From Actinomadura rubrisoli (GTDB taxonomy: Bacteria > Actinomycetota > Actinomycetes > Streptosporangiales > Streptosporangiaceae), in NCBI RefSeq assembly GCF_004349215.1, contig NZ_SMKU01000014.1, positions 1-59,864 of the forward strand: a DNA stretch of 59,864 nt. The letters are read 5' to 3'. This document shows, piece after piece, positions 34,955-44,403 of the stretch. The translations under genes and the position numbers were made by a program. The notes below the pieces were generated by a model, which was not told the origin of the DNA, did not search any database, and saw nothing but the letters and a program-made list of their open reading frames with translations. The stretch's first letter is position 1. Each line of letters begins with the position of its first letter.

Positions 34955-36169
34955 ATGGCAGGCCCGGGGGCTTACGTATTCGGGGATGAGGAACGGCGCG
35001 AGGTCGAGGACGTCCTCACAAGCGGGCACCTATCCCGCTACGGTTCCGCCGACGATCCCGGCTTTACTCAGAAGGTGCATACCCTCGAACAGGAATTCGC
35101 CGCGCACTGCGGTGTCGCGCACGCGGTCGCGACAAGCTCTGGAACCGGCGCCCTGCTCATCTCGCTGCTCGCCGCGGGCATTGGGCCCGGCGATGAGGTC
35201 CTGGTACCGGGCTTCACCTACGTCGCGACCATGGGCGCGATCGTCCATGCCCGCGCGGTGCCGGTGCTCGTCGAGGTCGACGAGTCGCTGACGATGGACC
35301 CCCAGGACCTGCGCCGCAAGATCACCCCCCGGACCCGGGCCGTGCTCGTCGTCCACATGCTGGGCAACGCGTGCGACATGCGCCAGATCCGCAAGATCGT
35401 CGAGGAACGCGACCTCGTCCTGATCGAGGACGCCTGCCAGGCCGGCGGCGGCAGCTATGACGGCCGCGCGCTCGGCTCCTTCGGGGCGCTCGGCGCTTTC
35501 TCGTTCAACCGGTACAAGATGATGTCGACCGGCGACGGCGGCATCGTGGTCACCGATGACCAGCGGCTCTACGAGAGGGTCTTCGCCCTGCACGACCAAG
35601 GGCACATCCCTCTGCGAGCCGGCGGCAAGATGGCGGGGCACGCCCGCAGCCTGATCGGACTGAACTTCAAGATGAACGAGTTGACGGGGGCCGTCGCGCT
35701 CGCCCAGCTACGCAAGGTGGACGGGATCGTCGCGACCCTGCGGGAGAAGAAGGCGGCACTGCGGGCGCGCATCCCGGACCTGCCCGGTGTGCGCCCGCGG
35801 GTGCTCAACGACCCGGCCGGGGACTGCGCCTCACTGCTGACCTATCTGTTCGACGAGCGGGAGCACGCCGAAGCGGTGGCGGCACGCCTCGGCGTTCGCA
35901 CGGTGGCCGGCTCGGGCTGGCACGTGTACGGGCTGATGGACCAGATCGTCGAGCATAAGACCCCCGTGCCGGGCTGGTCGGAGCCCGCCCGGTACGCCCA
36001 GCCCGGCGACCTGCCGCGCACCGACGACATCCTTGGCCGCGCGATCAACATCAGCGTCGGAGTGGTCGACAACGGCATCGGTGCCGGTTTCGGTATCAAC
36101 ATCGCCTCCTCGGACGCCGAGATCACCTTGGTGGCGGAGCGATTCGCCGCTGCCTGCGAGGCCGCATGA
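34955..36169 (+). CDS. DegT/DnrJ/EryC1/StrS-family aminotransferase
   Basis: A 404-residue PLP aminotransferase for sugars or cyclitols. K188 in FSFNRYKMMSTGDGG is the PLP lysine; VPGFTYVATMGAI, EDACQAGGGSYDGRALGSFG and the C-terminal SGWHVYGL are family landmarks. GGAGG 7 bases before ATG 34955 is the reason to prefer it over ATG 34940. It overlaps a Gfo/Idh/MocA dehydrogenase by 4 bases, the classical oxidise-then-aminate pair in aminosugar or aminocyclitol formation. No glycosyltransferase is nearby. Confidence 0.88.
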   Translation: MAGPGAYVFGDEERREVEDVLTSGHLSRYGSADDPGFTQKVHTLEQEFAAHCGVAHAVATSSGTGALLISLLAAGIGPGDEVLVPGFTYVATMGAIVHARAVPVLVEVDESLTMDPQDLRRKITPRTRAVLVVHMLGNACDMRQIRKIVEERDLVLIEDACQAGGGSYDGRALGSFGALGAFSFNRYKMMSTGDGGIVVTDDQRLYERVFALHDQGHIPLRAGGKMAGHARSLIGLNFKMNELTGAVALAQLRKVDGIVATLREKKAALRARIPDLPGVRPRVLNDPAGDCASLLTYLFDEREHAEAVAARLGVRTVAGSGWHVYGLMDQIVEHKTPVPGWSEPARYAQPGDLPRTDDILGRAINISVGVVDNGIGAGFGINIASSDAEITLVAERFAAACEAA

Positions 36170-37257
36170 GCGCGGCTCGCGGCGTTCCGGTCACGTCCGC
36201 TTCCCCGTCCGTGCGCCTTGGCCTGATCGGCTTCGGCAAGCTCGGTGCCGTCCACGCCCGGCACATCGCCGACTGCCCGGGCGCGGACCTCGCCGCGGTG
36301 TGCGACACCGAGTCCGCCGCACTCGAATGGGCCGCCGCCGAGCACGGCGTGCCGGTCACCACCGACCTGGACGAGTTCCTCGCCATGCCGTTCGACGGCG
36401 TCGTCATCGCCTCAAGTACCCCGGCGCACGCCGGGCACATCCTGGCCGCGGCCCGTGCGAACAAGGCGATCTTCGTAGAGAAGCCGGTCTGCCTGACCCT
36501 GCGGGACACCGACCTCGTCCTTCAGGAGGTCGTGGACGCGGACGTGCCGTTCCAGATCGGCTTCCAGCGCCGCTGGGACTCCCGCTACCTGCGCGCCAAA
36601 CGGATCATCGACTCCGGCGACATCGGCGAGCCGGTCCTGTTCAAGACGCACGGGCGCGACCCCAACGCCTCCGATCCGGCGAACTGGGGCCTGGACCGCA
36701 ACGGCGGGCTGTTCCTCAACTGCGCGATCCACGACTTGGACGCGGCCCGCTTCCTGCTGGGCCGCGAGGTGCGGAGCGTGACCGCGACCGGCGCGGCGCT
36801 GGTGCACAAGGGCTTGCGGGACAAGGGCGACATCGACACCTGCTCGATCGCCCTGCACCTCGGCGAGGACGCGATGGCGCTGACCGAATGGAGCCGCTAC
36901 GCCTCTTACGGCTACGACATCGCGATGGAGGTCGTCGGCACCGAGGGCATGGTGCAGTTCGGCCGCGAGCGCGACTGGGCGGTGCTCGTCCGGCCGTCGG
37001 TGCGTGACGGGGCCTCGGTGTTCGACGTGTTCGGCGACGCCTACCGGAACTCCATTGAGGCGTTCGCCGCATCCGTCGCCAAGGGGACGCCGACCTCGCC
37101 GGGTGTGGAGGACGCCCGGACGGCCCTCCACATCGCGCTGGCCGCCCGGCGCTCGTTCGAGACGGGGCAGACCGTGCCGGTGGAGGCTCTGCCGCCGCTG
37201 ACCCGTGGCCGTGCGGCCGGGTCCCGCGCGGGCGCCGTGCGGGAGCTGCCCGCCTGA
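36166..37257 (+). CDS. Gfo/Idh/MocA-family dehydrogenase (inositol dehydrogenase-like)
   Basis: A 363-residue NAD(P)-dependent oxidoreductase. The Rossmann motif is LGLIGFGKLGAVHARHI (about 18-34), the signature EKPVCLT contains the catalytic Lys, and GGLFLNCAIHDLDAARFLLG holds the substrate Asp/His. Sequence style is that of myo/scyllo-inositol 2-dehydrogenases. ATGA overlap with the aminotransferase suggests it supplies the ketone for amination. Confidence 0.85.
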   Translation: MSAARGVPVTSASPSVRLGLIGFGKLGAVHARHIADCPGADLAAVCDTESAALEWAAAEHGVPVTTDLDEFLAMPFDGVVIASSTPAHAGHILAAARANKAIFVEKPVCLTLRDTDLVLQEVVDADVPFQIGFQRRWDSRYLRAKRIIDSGDIGEPVLFKTHGRDPNASDPANWGLDRNGGLFLNCAIHDLDAARFLLGREVRSVTATGAALVHKGLRDKGDIDTCSIALHLGEDAMALTEWSRYASYGYDIAMEVVGTEGMVQFGRERDWAVLVRPSVRDGASVFDVFGDAYRNSIEAFAASVAKGTPTSPGVEDARTALHIALAARRSFETGQTVPVEALPPLTRGRAAGSRAGAVRELPA

Positions 37258-37362
37258 TGGCATCGCGGCGATGCTTGTGCGATATGAGGCGCGAGCACGC
37301 GGGAGCACCGTGACCGGGCGTGGCGCGAGCACCCTGGCCACGGGTTCGGCGAAGGAGGTCCC

Positions 37363-38280
37363 GTGAACGGCTGGGCCGCCCTGGTCGCGGTCGGGGCCGG
37401 CGGCTGCTTCGCGCTCAGCGCCGCCTTGCAGCACCACGCGGCGCACCGGGAGGTTCGCGACGACGTCCTGGCACCTCGGACGATGGACCCTCGGCTGCTG
37501 ATCCGCCTGGTGCGCCGGCCGCTGTGGCTGGGCGGCCGCCTGGCCGCCGTCCTCGGCGTCGTCCTGCAAGCCCTCGCCCTGCGTGCCGCACCGCTGTCCC
37601 TCGTGCAGCCGCTGCTCATCATCGGCCTGGCGTTGTGCGTCGTGCTCGAACCCCGGCTCGGGGGCGACCGCGCCGACCGGCAGACCCTCGGCGCCGCGTT
37701 GCTGGCCACGAGCGGTCTGACGGTCTTCATGGTCGTCGCCGAGCCCGGGGCCGGCAGCGGCACGCTCACGGCGGCCACGATGGGCGTCGTGGCCGGGGCG
37801 TGCGCGCTGGCGATCGCCGGATGCCTGGCCGTGGCCCGGCGGAGGCCCAACACGGCGGGCGCCGCGCTCGGGATCGCCACCGGCATCGCGTTCGGGCTCA
37901 CGGCCGCCGTGCTCAAGGCGGGTATGGGAGCCTTCGATGACCCGGTCGCGCTTGTGACGGGCTGGGCGCTCTACGCCTACCTCGGCTGCGCGGTCGTGGC
38001 CCTGCTGCTCAACCAGAACGCTTTCCTGACCGGATCGCTGACCACCCCGCTGACCGCGATAACGCTGAGCGAGCCGCTGACGGCCCTGCTCATCGGGCTG
38101 ACAGCCTTCCAGGAGCACGTCGACGTCACGGGCCCACGAGCGGTGCTCATGCTGGGCGGCCTCGTCGCGATGGCCTACGGTGTCCACCGGCTCGCGGGGT
38201 CTCGCCCGACCGCCCCGTCCCCGCCCGTGTCCACCAGGCCAGAGCCCACCCAGAACCCCTCCAGAAGCCCCGAAACATAG
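37363..38280 (+). CDS. EamA/DMT-like membrane transporter
   Basis: A 305-residue protein with about nine or ten hydrophobic helices and the internal repeat of DMT carriers (APLSLVQPLLIIGLALCVVLEP in the first half, GSLTTPLTAITLSEPLTALLIGL in the second). AAGGAGG precedes the GTG start. The Pro/Ser-rich tail is cytoplasmic or disordered. It may export the product of the preceding aminotransferase/dehydrogenase pair, but the 105-base gap leaves co-transcription open. Confidence 0.8.
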   Translation: MNGWAALVAVGAGGCFALSAALQHHAAHREVRDDVLAPRTMDPRLLIRLVRRPLWLGGRLAAVLGVVLQALALRAAPLSLVQPLLIIGLALCVVLEPRLGGDRADRQTLGAALLATSGLTVFMVVAEPGAGSGTLTAATMGVVAGACALAIAGCLAVARRRPNTAGAALGIATGIAFGLTAAVLKAGMGAFDDPVALVTGWALYAYLGCAVVALLLNQNAFLTGSLTTPLTAITLSEPLTALLIGLTAFQEHVDVTGPRAVLMLGGLVAMAYGVHRLAGSRPTAPSPPVSTRPEPTQNPSRSPET

Positions 38281-38644
38281 GCTGAGCGCGCGACCGGTAA
38301 TGTGACGATATTGTGAAGTCAAGAAGCGAGTCAACCTCGTCTTTTTCGACTCACTATCTGTCTTGAATTGTTTGACGATGGTATTCCAAACTGCCTGATC
38401 TTGCACTCGCGCCCGTCCATTATGTGCTGCTCGGAAACGCGGCCCTGAGTGCGAGCGGGCATCCTGCCGTACTCTGCGCCGCCGGGTCGGTGGGCCGCTT
38501 CCGGTAGGCCGCCGCGTGCTGCGCGCCGGGGTCCCGCTGGGTGACGCCCTCGTTGCGGCCGCCGTCCCGGCAAGTTCATTCTCTCCGCCCCTATTCACTT
38601 GGCCGAGGAATGGGTAGAATAAAGGCACCTAGGAAGGGATCGTC
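38281..38644 (+). other. AT-richer intergenic region before the aldehyde dehydrogenase
   Basis: About 360 bases with no convincing gene. It contains GAGTC...GACTC arms around 38328-38354 flanking a TTTTT, possibly ending the upstream transcript. TAGAAT (38615-38620), 25 bases before the GTG start, could be a -10 element, and AGGAAGGGAT is the ribosome site. Confidence 0.3.
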
Positions 38645-40099
38645 GTGACATTTACCGTGCCTTCGCCTGCTGGCTTCTTCACGTCCTGGATCGACGGATC
38701 GTGGCGCGAAAGCGACACGCAGTACCCGGCGATCAACCCCGCCACGGGCCGGTCGTTCGCCACCTTGGCGGCGGCCTCGACAAGCGACGTGGATGCCGCC
38801 GTCGCCAGCGCCGGGGCGGCCTTCCGCAGGACTCGCGACACACGGCCGGCCACCCGCGCCGAATGGTGTCGCTCAGCCGCCCAGGTGCTGCTCGCCTCGC
38901 ACGAGGAACTCGCCGAGGTGCTCTCCACCGAACACGGCAAGCCGATTGCCGAGGCCCGCGGCGAGATACTGTTCGCGGTCCGCGGGCTGGAGATGGCCGC
39001 GGAGTCGGTTCTCGCCCTGGGCGGGGAGACGCCGCAGGTGCAGGACGCGAACAAGCGGACGATCGTGCGCCGCGAGGGACTGGGCGTATGGGCGGTCATC
39101 ACCCCGTGGAACTTCCCGGTGAACATTCCGGTCGAGTATCTCGGCCCGGCCCTCGCGTCCGGCAACGCCGTGGTGTGGAAGCCGGCTCCCACCACGGCCG
39201 TCGTGGCGGCGAAGTTCCGGGAAATCCTCCTCGCGGCGGATTTTCCGCAGGAATTGCTGCAGTTGGTGATCACGAACGAGGTCGCGGTCGCCAGCCATCT
39301 GGTGACGCACCCGGGAATTGTCGCGGTCGGCTTTACCGGTGGCAGCGGGACCGGGCAATCCATCGCCAAATCGGCCTGGGACAAGAAGCTCCTGCTGGAG
39401 CTGGGCGGAAACTCGCCCATCGTGGTTCTCGGTGATGCCGACCTCGAAGTCGCCGCGGCGGCGATCTCGAACGCGGCGTTCTGGAACGCCGGCCAGGTGT
39501 GCAGTGCCGCCGGCAAGGTGCTGGTGGCGGCGTCGTGCGCGGACGAGCTCACCCGGCGGCTCGCGAAACGCGCCGCGGACACGGTTCTGGGGTCCCCGCT
39601 GGATCCCGGGGTCACCATGGGTCCGGTCCACTTGGAGTCCAGCATCGCTCGGTACGACCGGTTGATCGAGGACGCCCAGGAGCACGGTGCGGACGTCGTG
39701 ACCGGGGGTGAGCGGATCCAGGACCGGGACGGCTTCTTCTTCCCGCCCACTGTCGTCACCTCCGTCGGTCGTGACGCCGCCCTCTTCACCGAAGAGACCT
39801 TCGGCCCGGTCGCCTCGCTGTCGGTCTTCGACGACGAGGAGGACATGGTCGCGGCCGCGAACGCCGGCGATTACGGGCTCGTCGGCTCGCTGTTCACGAC
39901 CGACCTCTCCAAGGGCTTCCAGATAGGCGAGCGCATCGACTGCGGGCTGGTCGTGGTCAACGACTCCTCCAACTACTGGGAGTTCAGCCTGCCGTTCGGT
40001 GGCGCGGCCGGACGGCGGTCTGGTCGGGGCCGGCTTGGCGGACGCTGGGTCATCGACGAGTTCAGCCAGGTCAAGACCCTCGCGATCGACGTCCGGTGA
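38645..40099 (+). CDS. NAD(P)+-dependent aldehyde dehydrogenase
   Basis: A 484-residue enzyme of the ALDH superfamily. PWNFPVNIPVEYLGPALASGNAVVWKPAPTT (cofactor site), GFTGGSGTGQSI, E252 in LELGGNSP and nucleophile C286 in NAGQVCSAAGK are all present, as is ETFGPVASL. The C-terminal PFGGAAGRRSGRGRLGGRW is slightly degenerate but complete. It could serve the adjacent CoA-dependent catabolic locus, which is transcribed the other way. The substrate is not predictable. Confidence 0.9.
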   Translation: MTFTVPSPAGFFTSWIDGSWRESDTQYPAINPATGRSFATLAAASTSDVDAAVASAGAAFRRTRDTRPATRAEWCRSAAQVLLASHEELAEVLSTEHGKPIAEARGEILFAVRGLEMAAESVLALGGETPQVQDANKRTIVRREGLGVWAVITPWNFPVNIPVEYLGPALASGNAVVWKPAPTTAVVAAKFREILLAADFPQELLQLVITNEVAVASHLVTHPGIVAVGFTGGSGTGQSIAKSAWDKKLLLELGGNSPIVVLGDADLEVAAAAISNAAFWNAGQVCSAAGKVLVAASCADELTRRLAKRAADTVLGSPLDPGVTMGPVHLESSIARYDRLIEDAQEHGADVVTGGERIQDRDGFFFPPTVVTSVGRDAALFTEETFGPVASLSVFDDEEDMVAAANAGDYGLVGSLFTTDLSKGFQIGERIDCGLVVVNDSSNYWEFSLPFGGAAGRRSGRGRLGGRWVIDEFSQVKTLAIDVR

Positions 40100-40114
40100 C
40101 GTACTCGGGGTGAC

Positions 40115-40360
40115 CTACCCGGAGGGCAGGGCGACGTCCCGCTCGGTCAGGGCCGCGACCTCCTCGAAACCGAAGCCGGGTGCGACGGTTTCGAGGAGGA
40201 AGCGGCCCTCCTGCCAGCCGAGGACGCCGTTCTCCGAGTGGAGCACGATGTCGCGGCCCTCGCGCCGGGTGGGAACTCGATCTGTTGACCTGGCAGTTCT
40301 CGATCAGGGTGGTGGAGCGGTACGGGCCGCTGCCGAGGGATAGACCTTGTTGATCGTCAT
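40115..40360 (-). pseudogene. collapsed 3-oxoacid CoA-transferase genes
   Basis: The ATG at 40360 overlaps the stop of the CaiB gene and starts MTINKVYPSAAARTAP, the usual front of CoA-transferase subunit A, which stops after 18 codons. Further on, in another frame, REGRDIVLHSENGVLGWQEG (subunit B active-site region style) is followed by RFLLETVAPGFGFEEVAALTERD ending at the stop at 40115, the usual end of subunit B. More than 400 residues between these pieces are gone. It was once a CoA-transferase pair in this operon. Confidence 0.65.
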
Positions 40361-42723
40361 GGTGTTTCCTTCCCGCCGGTGAGGCTCGGGTCCGCGAGCA
40401 CTGCCTCCTGGTCTTGCCCCAGGGCCGGTGCCGGAGCCGGGTCCGGCGGAACGTAGCCGCGCATCGTGAGCGGGAACCCCTTGCGGCGGGAGTCGCCGTC
40501 GCCCAAGAAGACCCGTCGCTCACGAAACCGTGGTTCGCGCCCGCGCTCGGCCGCCGAGAGCACCGGCGCGTTGGCCACTCCCGCCTCGGTCAGGGCGCGG
40601 GCGCATTCCGCCCGCGGACGAACGCGGGTCCACACCCCGATCAGCTCGTCCACGAGAGCCTCGTGCTCCCACCACCACTCCTCGGATCTCCCCGTCAGCT
40701 CCTCGGGCGCGACGAGTCCCGCCAGCGCGTCCCGTTCGGCCTGACGGCGGCACGCGACCGCGACCCATTGGCCGTCACCCGCGCAGGGGTAGACGTCGTG
40801 GGGGGTACCGCTGGGGCGCCGGTTACCGGTGGGTACGGGAAGCGCGCCCGTCGCCGTGTGCTCGGCGATCCGGTCGGCCAGGGTCCAGCTGATGAGCTCG
40901 CGCTGCGAGAGGTCCAGGTGGACGTCGCGGACGCCGCGTTCCAGGCAGTACGCGACCAGGCCGGCGCCGAAGAGGGATGCCGCTTGGTCGGGATAGTTGA
41001 CCTCGGCGGACGACCACATCGGCCCGCCGCCCAGGTATCCCGTCACGGAGGCCAGCCCTGACAGGAGGTCGAGCGTCGACCCGTACGACCTGCGGCCGGC
41101 TTCGGGGCCGTTCTGCCCCTGGCTGGACAGGGAGAGGTAGACGAGCCGCGGGTTGACCGCGCGCAGGGTTTCGAAGTCGGCCCCCAGCCGCTTGGTCACG
41201 CCCACGGTGAAGTTCTCGATCACGACGTCCGCCCGGGCGGCCAGCCGGTGCAGCATTTCGCGACCGGCCTCGGTCTTGAGCTCCAGCACCACAGCCAGCT
41301 TGCCCGCGTTGTTGGACTCGAACATGGGCGAGATGTCCCGACCGTTCGCGCTCGGGGGTTGGCCCGCCACCGGCCATTGCCGGAACGGGTCCGGATGGCT
41401 CGCCGACTCGACCTTGATCACCGTGGCGCCGTAGTCGGCGAGAAGGCGTCCGGTGGCCGCGCCCGCCGTGATCGTCCCGAGGTCGAGAACGGTCACGCCC
41501 GCGAGCGGCGCCACAGATCCGTTCCGGGGGGACGACCCCTCACGAGGGGCTGGAACAGGCGTGTGGACGGTCGGTGTCGACGGCGGTTGCCGCCCGGCGT
41601 GCTTCCACGCCTGCGCTGCTAGTCCCCCGTCACCGAGCGCTGGTGGCGGTCCGGAGCGCCACGGCAGTCCCTCGGCGCGAGCCGGGGGCCCGACGGGTGC
41701 GACCGTTCTCCCGTCCTGGCGCGGCCCGCGGAAGAAGCTGCGCGACCCGTACTGCCGGTCGCCATGCAGGTCGCCCAGGTCGGCGCTGAAGCCGACGGCG
41801 AGTCCCAGCGCCTGCGCGCGCTCGTAGACCGTCCGCTTGGGCAGACGTGCCGCCCACCTCTCGATCACCGGCCACCCCTGCTCCTGATCGGGGGCCGACG
41901 CCGGCGCCGACTCGCCGGCGAGTTCGATCAGCAGGTCCCACTGCTCGGGCTGGAAGATGATGCCGACCCAGCCGTCGGCCGCGCGGACGATCCGCCACTG
42001 CCCCGCGGTGGCCCCCGTGCGCGTCGGCGCGGTACCGGCGACGGTGGTCTCGATGTCGCTCTTCCAGTCGATGTACGCCGCGACATCGCACAGGGCGACG
42101 TCGACGACATCGCCCTGCGCGACGTGCGCGCGGCGGCGGAGGGCGAGCATGCCGCCGAGGAAGCCCGCGAAGGCGGCGGCGTGCGCCGCCTGTTCCCCGC
42201 CGAGGCTCAACGGGGGACGGTCCGGCTCGCCGATCATCGAGGCGAGGCCGCCGTAGCACTCGGCGAGCAGGCTGTCGCCGGGGTGGTCCGAGCGCGGGTC
42301 GTCCAGGCCCGCCGCCGTGATGCTCACGGCGACGAGGCCCGGCCAGGCGCCGCGGATCTCCGGCGCGGTCAGGCCGACGGCACGTGCCCGGGCGGGGCCG
42401 AGGTCGGTGAGCAGGAGGTCGGCACGGTCCAGTAGGTGGCCCAGTGCCGTCCGGCCGTCCGTCGTGTCCAGATCGACGACCACGCTGCGCTTGTCCGCGT
42501 CGAGGCTGGAGAAGGCGAAGCCGACGCCGTGCTCGTCCAGGGGTCCCTGCGTCCTCAGCGCGTCCCCGCCGGGCGGCTCGCACAGGATCACGTCGTGTCC
42601 CAGCCCGGCCAGGAGCCTGCCGCAGACCTTCGCGGCCACGCCGCTGGAGAGCTCGACGACCCGCAGCGCCGTATCCGGGCCGTGCCGCCGGTCGCCGTCC
42701 AGCTCCTCGTCTGGTCGTGTCAT
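40357..42723 (-). CDS. fused two-domain CaiB/BaiF (family III) CoA-transferase
   Basis: A 788-residue protein with two family III CoA-transferase repeats: residues about 20-340 (RVVELSSGVAAKVCGRLLAGLGHDVILCEPPGGD) and about 390-780 (VLDLGTITAGAATGRLLADYGATVIKVES, NAGKLAVVLELKTEAGREMLHRL). In the second, NYPDQAASLFGAGL carries the likely catalytic Asp; the first copy keeps the fold but its active-site Asp is less clear. The family moves CoA between carboxylic acids. It is the fifth catabolic gene in a leftward operon and ends by overlapping the broken CoA-transferase (ATGA). Confidence 0.85.
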   Translation of the reverse strand: MTRPDEELDGDRRHGPDTALRVVELSSGVAAKVCGRLLAGLGHDVILCEPPGGDALRTQGPLDEHGVGFAFSSLDADKRSVVVDLDTTDGRTALGHLLDRADLLLTDLGPARARAVGLTAPEIRGAWPGLVAVSITAAGLDDPRSDHPGDSLLAECYGGLASMIGEPDRPPLSLGGEQAAHAAAFAGFLGGMLALRRRAHVAQGDVVDVALCDVAAYIDWKSDIETTVAGTAPTRTGATAGQWRIVRAADGWVGIIFQPEQWDLLIELAGESAPASAPDQEQGWPVIERWAARLPKRTVYERAQALGLAVGFSADLGDLHGDRQYGSRSFFRGPRQDGRTVAPVGPPARAEGLPWRSGPPPALGDGGLAAQAWKHAGRQPPSTPTVHTPVPAPREGSSPRNGSVAPLAGVTVLDLGTITAGAATGRLLADYGATVIKVESASHPDPFRQWPVAGQPPSANGRDISPMFESNNAGKLAVVLELKTEAGREMLHRLAARADVVIENFTVGVTKRLGADFETLRAVNPRLVYLSLSSQGQNGPEAGRRSYGSTLDLLSGLASVTGYLGGGPMWSSAEVNYPDQAASLFGAGLVAYCLERGVRDVHLDLSQRELISWTLADRIAEHTATGALPVPTGNRRPSGTPHDVYPCAGDGQWVAVACRRQAERDALAGLVAPEELTGRSEEWWWEHEALVDELIGVWTRVRPRAECARALTEAGVANAPVLSAAERGREPRFRERRVFLGDGDSRRKGFPLTMRGYVPPDPAPAPALGQDQEAVLADPSLTGGKETP

Positions 42724-42726
42724 CGG

Positions 42727-43620
42727 CTAGCGCGCCGACTCGGTGGCGCCCGGATCGGAGCGCTCCCACTCCCAGCCGCCCTCGGGACGGGGCCAGTTCA
42801 GCACGGTGGCCGCCGTCCGGCCGAGTATCCAGACCTTGTCCTCCTCGCTGAGGAAGTCGAGCGTGTACCGCACGTGGTCGAGGTTCTCCCGCCAGGTCGC
42901 CCCGCGCACCCGCGTCGTGTCCGAGGCCCACATGAGCCGCTGCGGCCCGTACGCGTCGTAGACACGGCGCAGCGTCGGGGTCAGCGACGGATAGGGGTAC
43001 GGCTCGGCCGTGTAGTCGGGGATCGCGGAGTACTTCATGTAGACGTTCGGGTACTTCACGAGCGGGAAGATGTCGTCGATGTGCGCCCAGAGGTCCTGGG
43101 TCAGCGGGTCACCGATGATCAGGCCCATGTGGTCGACGATCAGCCGCAGGTCGGGGTGCCGCTCCGCGATCGCGGCGACCTTGCGGACCTCGGGGCCGTA
43201 GATCAGCAGCATCAGGGGAATGCCGAGCCGTTCCGCGGCCTCCCAGAACCACGGAAACGTGTCGACGTCGATCCAGTCGCGTCCGCGGAAATCCGGGTAG
43301 CTCATCCGGATGCCGCGCATCCAGGGGTTGTCGAACCAGTGCTCGATGCGCTCCCGGTCCGGGTCCCAGAGGTCGAACCTGCCCATCACGCCGAACCGTC
43401 CGGGGTGCTCAGCGGCCCAGGCGAGCTGCGGCGAGTTGTCGTTCCCCGCCCAGATGGCCGGGACGATCGCCACGGCGTCGATGCCGAGTTCGTCCATCCT
43501 GGGCAGGATCTGCTTCGGCGTGGACTCAGGTTTCCCGGTGTAGGTCTCGCCGATGTCCGGCCAGGGCCGGTCCGGGGTGTTGGGCAGGAACATATGGATC
43601 TGGGTGTCGAGGATGAACAT
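42727..43620 (-). CDS. amidohydrolase-2 family TIM-barrel protein
   Basis: A 297-residue protein of the ACMSD/amidohydrolase-2 group. It opens with LDTQIHMFLPN, where the usual HxH metal pair has become QxH. It has VDHMGLIIGD and ends with WASDTTRVRG, the final metal Asp. Such proteins act as hydrolases or decarboxylases on ring-derived acids. The loss of the first His is seen in some family members and may change metal content. It is 3 bases upstream of the CaiB gene. Confidence 0.78.
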   Translation of the reverse strand: MFILDTQIHMFLPNTPDRPWPDIGETYTGKPESTPKQILPRMDELGIDAVAIVPAIWAGNDNSPQLAWAAEHPGRFGVMGRFDLWDPDRERIEHWFDNPWMRGIRMSYPDFRGRDWIDVDTFPWFWEAAERLGIPLMLLIYGPEVRKVAAIAERHPDLRLIVDHMGLIIGDPLTQDLWAHIDDIFPLVKYPNVYMKYSAIPDYTAEPYPYPSLTPTLRRVYDAYGPQRLMWASDTTRVRGATWRENLDHVRYTLDFLSEEDKVWILGRTAATVLNWPRPEGGWEWERSDPGATESAR

Positions 43621-43632
43621 GCCTCTCCCTCA

Positions 43633-44403
43633 TCAAGGTCGCCGAACGGTCGCTCCGGCCGGAGACGGCGCCCGCGGAGTGAACGAGACGTTCCGGTACC
43701 AGAGCCGCCACGGCGTCGTGTGCCTGGCCCAGGAGGCGGGGCCCGGCGTCCAGGTGTCCGCCTCTATCAATGTGCGCAGCGTCGCGTGGACCTGCTCGTC
43801 GGTGGCGCCCGCCAGCTCGTAGACGGCGAGGTAGCGCGGGCAGCCGGGTTCCGGGTGCTCCAGTGCGTGCCGCAACGTGTACTTGGTCCCTCGGCTGAAG
43901 CCGCCGACGGCCGTTGCCTCAGGCATGTGGACGTTGGTGTAGAAGTCGTCGAATGCGGCCAGCTCGTCGCCGACGTCCGCCGGCGGGTCGATCCCGATGA
44001 TGTAGATCGCGCCCGGGGTGCCCGTCGAGGGCGAGGTCTCCGCGTCCTTCTCGTAGATCACCCGCCATCGGTGGGTGAGCAGCTCCGGCCAGAGCGGCGG
44101 GTCGTCGCTGTAGGCGGGACGGGTGCCCTCGGCGGCGGTCGTCTGGGCGAGGTATGCGGTGGCCGCCTGCTCGCTCTCGACCTCGTAGGCGGCCAGGTAC
44201 GCCCCGCCGAGGTCACCCCGCGCGTCCTGCCTCTGGAGTGCGTAGCGGTGCGCGGACGCGAAGCCCGGATACCTCGCGAGGACCTCGGGAATGTGCGTCT
44301 CGTCGTAGAACCGGTTGAACCGCGCGACGTCCGCCGGGTCCGAGCCGGCGAAGTCGAGGGAGATCCAGTACAGGAAGCTGCTGGAGAAGGGTGCCGCTGT
44401 CAT
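43633..44403 (-). CDS. EthD/dimeric alpha-beta-barrel protein, duplicated
   Basis: A 256-residue protein made of two ferredoxin-like halves: ARFNRFYDETHIPEVLARYPGFASAHRYAL in the first and AAFDDFYTNVHMPEATAVGGFSRGTKYTL in the second, each with the FY...H.PE signature. Stand-alone EthD-type proteins bind small hydrophobic substrates and assist oxygenases or isomerases. The ATG overlaps the crotonase stop (ATGA). Its exact role in this operon is unknown. Confidence 0.75.
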   Translation of the reverse strand: MTAAPFSSSFLYWISLDFAGSDPADVARFNRFYDETHIPEVLARYPGFASAHRYALQRQDARGDLGGAYLAAYEVESEQAATAYLAQTTAAEGTRPAYSDDPPLWPELLTHRWRVIYEKDAETSPSTGTPGAIYIIGIDPPADVGDELAAFDDFYTNVHMPEATAVGGFSRGTKYTLRHALEHPEPGCPRYLAVYELAGATDEQVHATLRTLIEADTWTPGPASWARHTTPWRLWYRNVSFTPRAPSPAGATVRRP

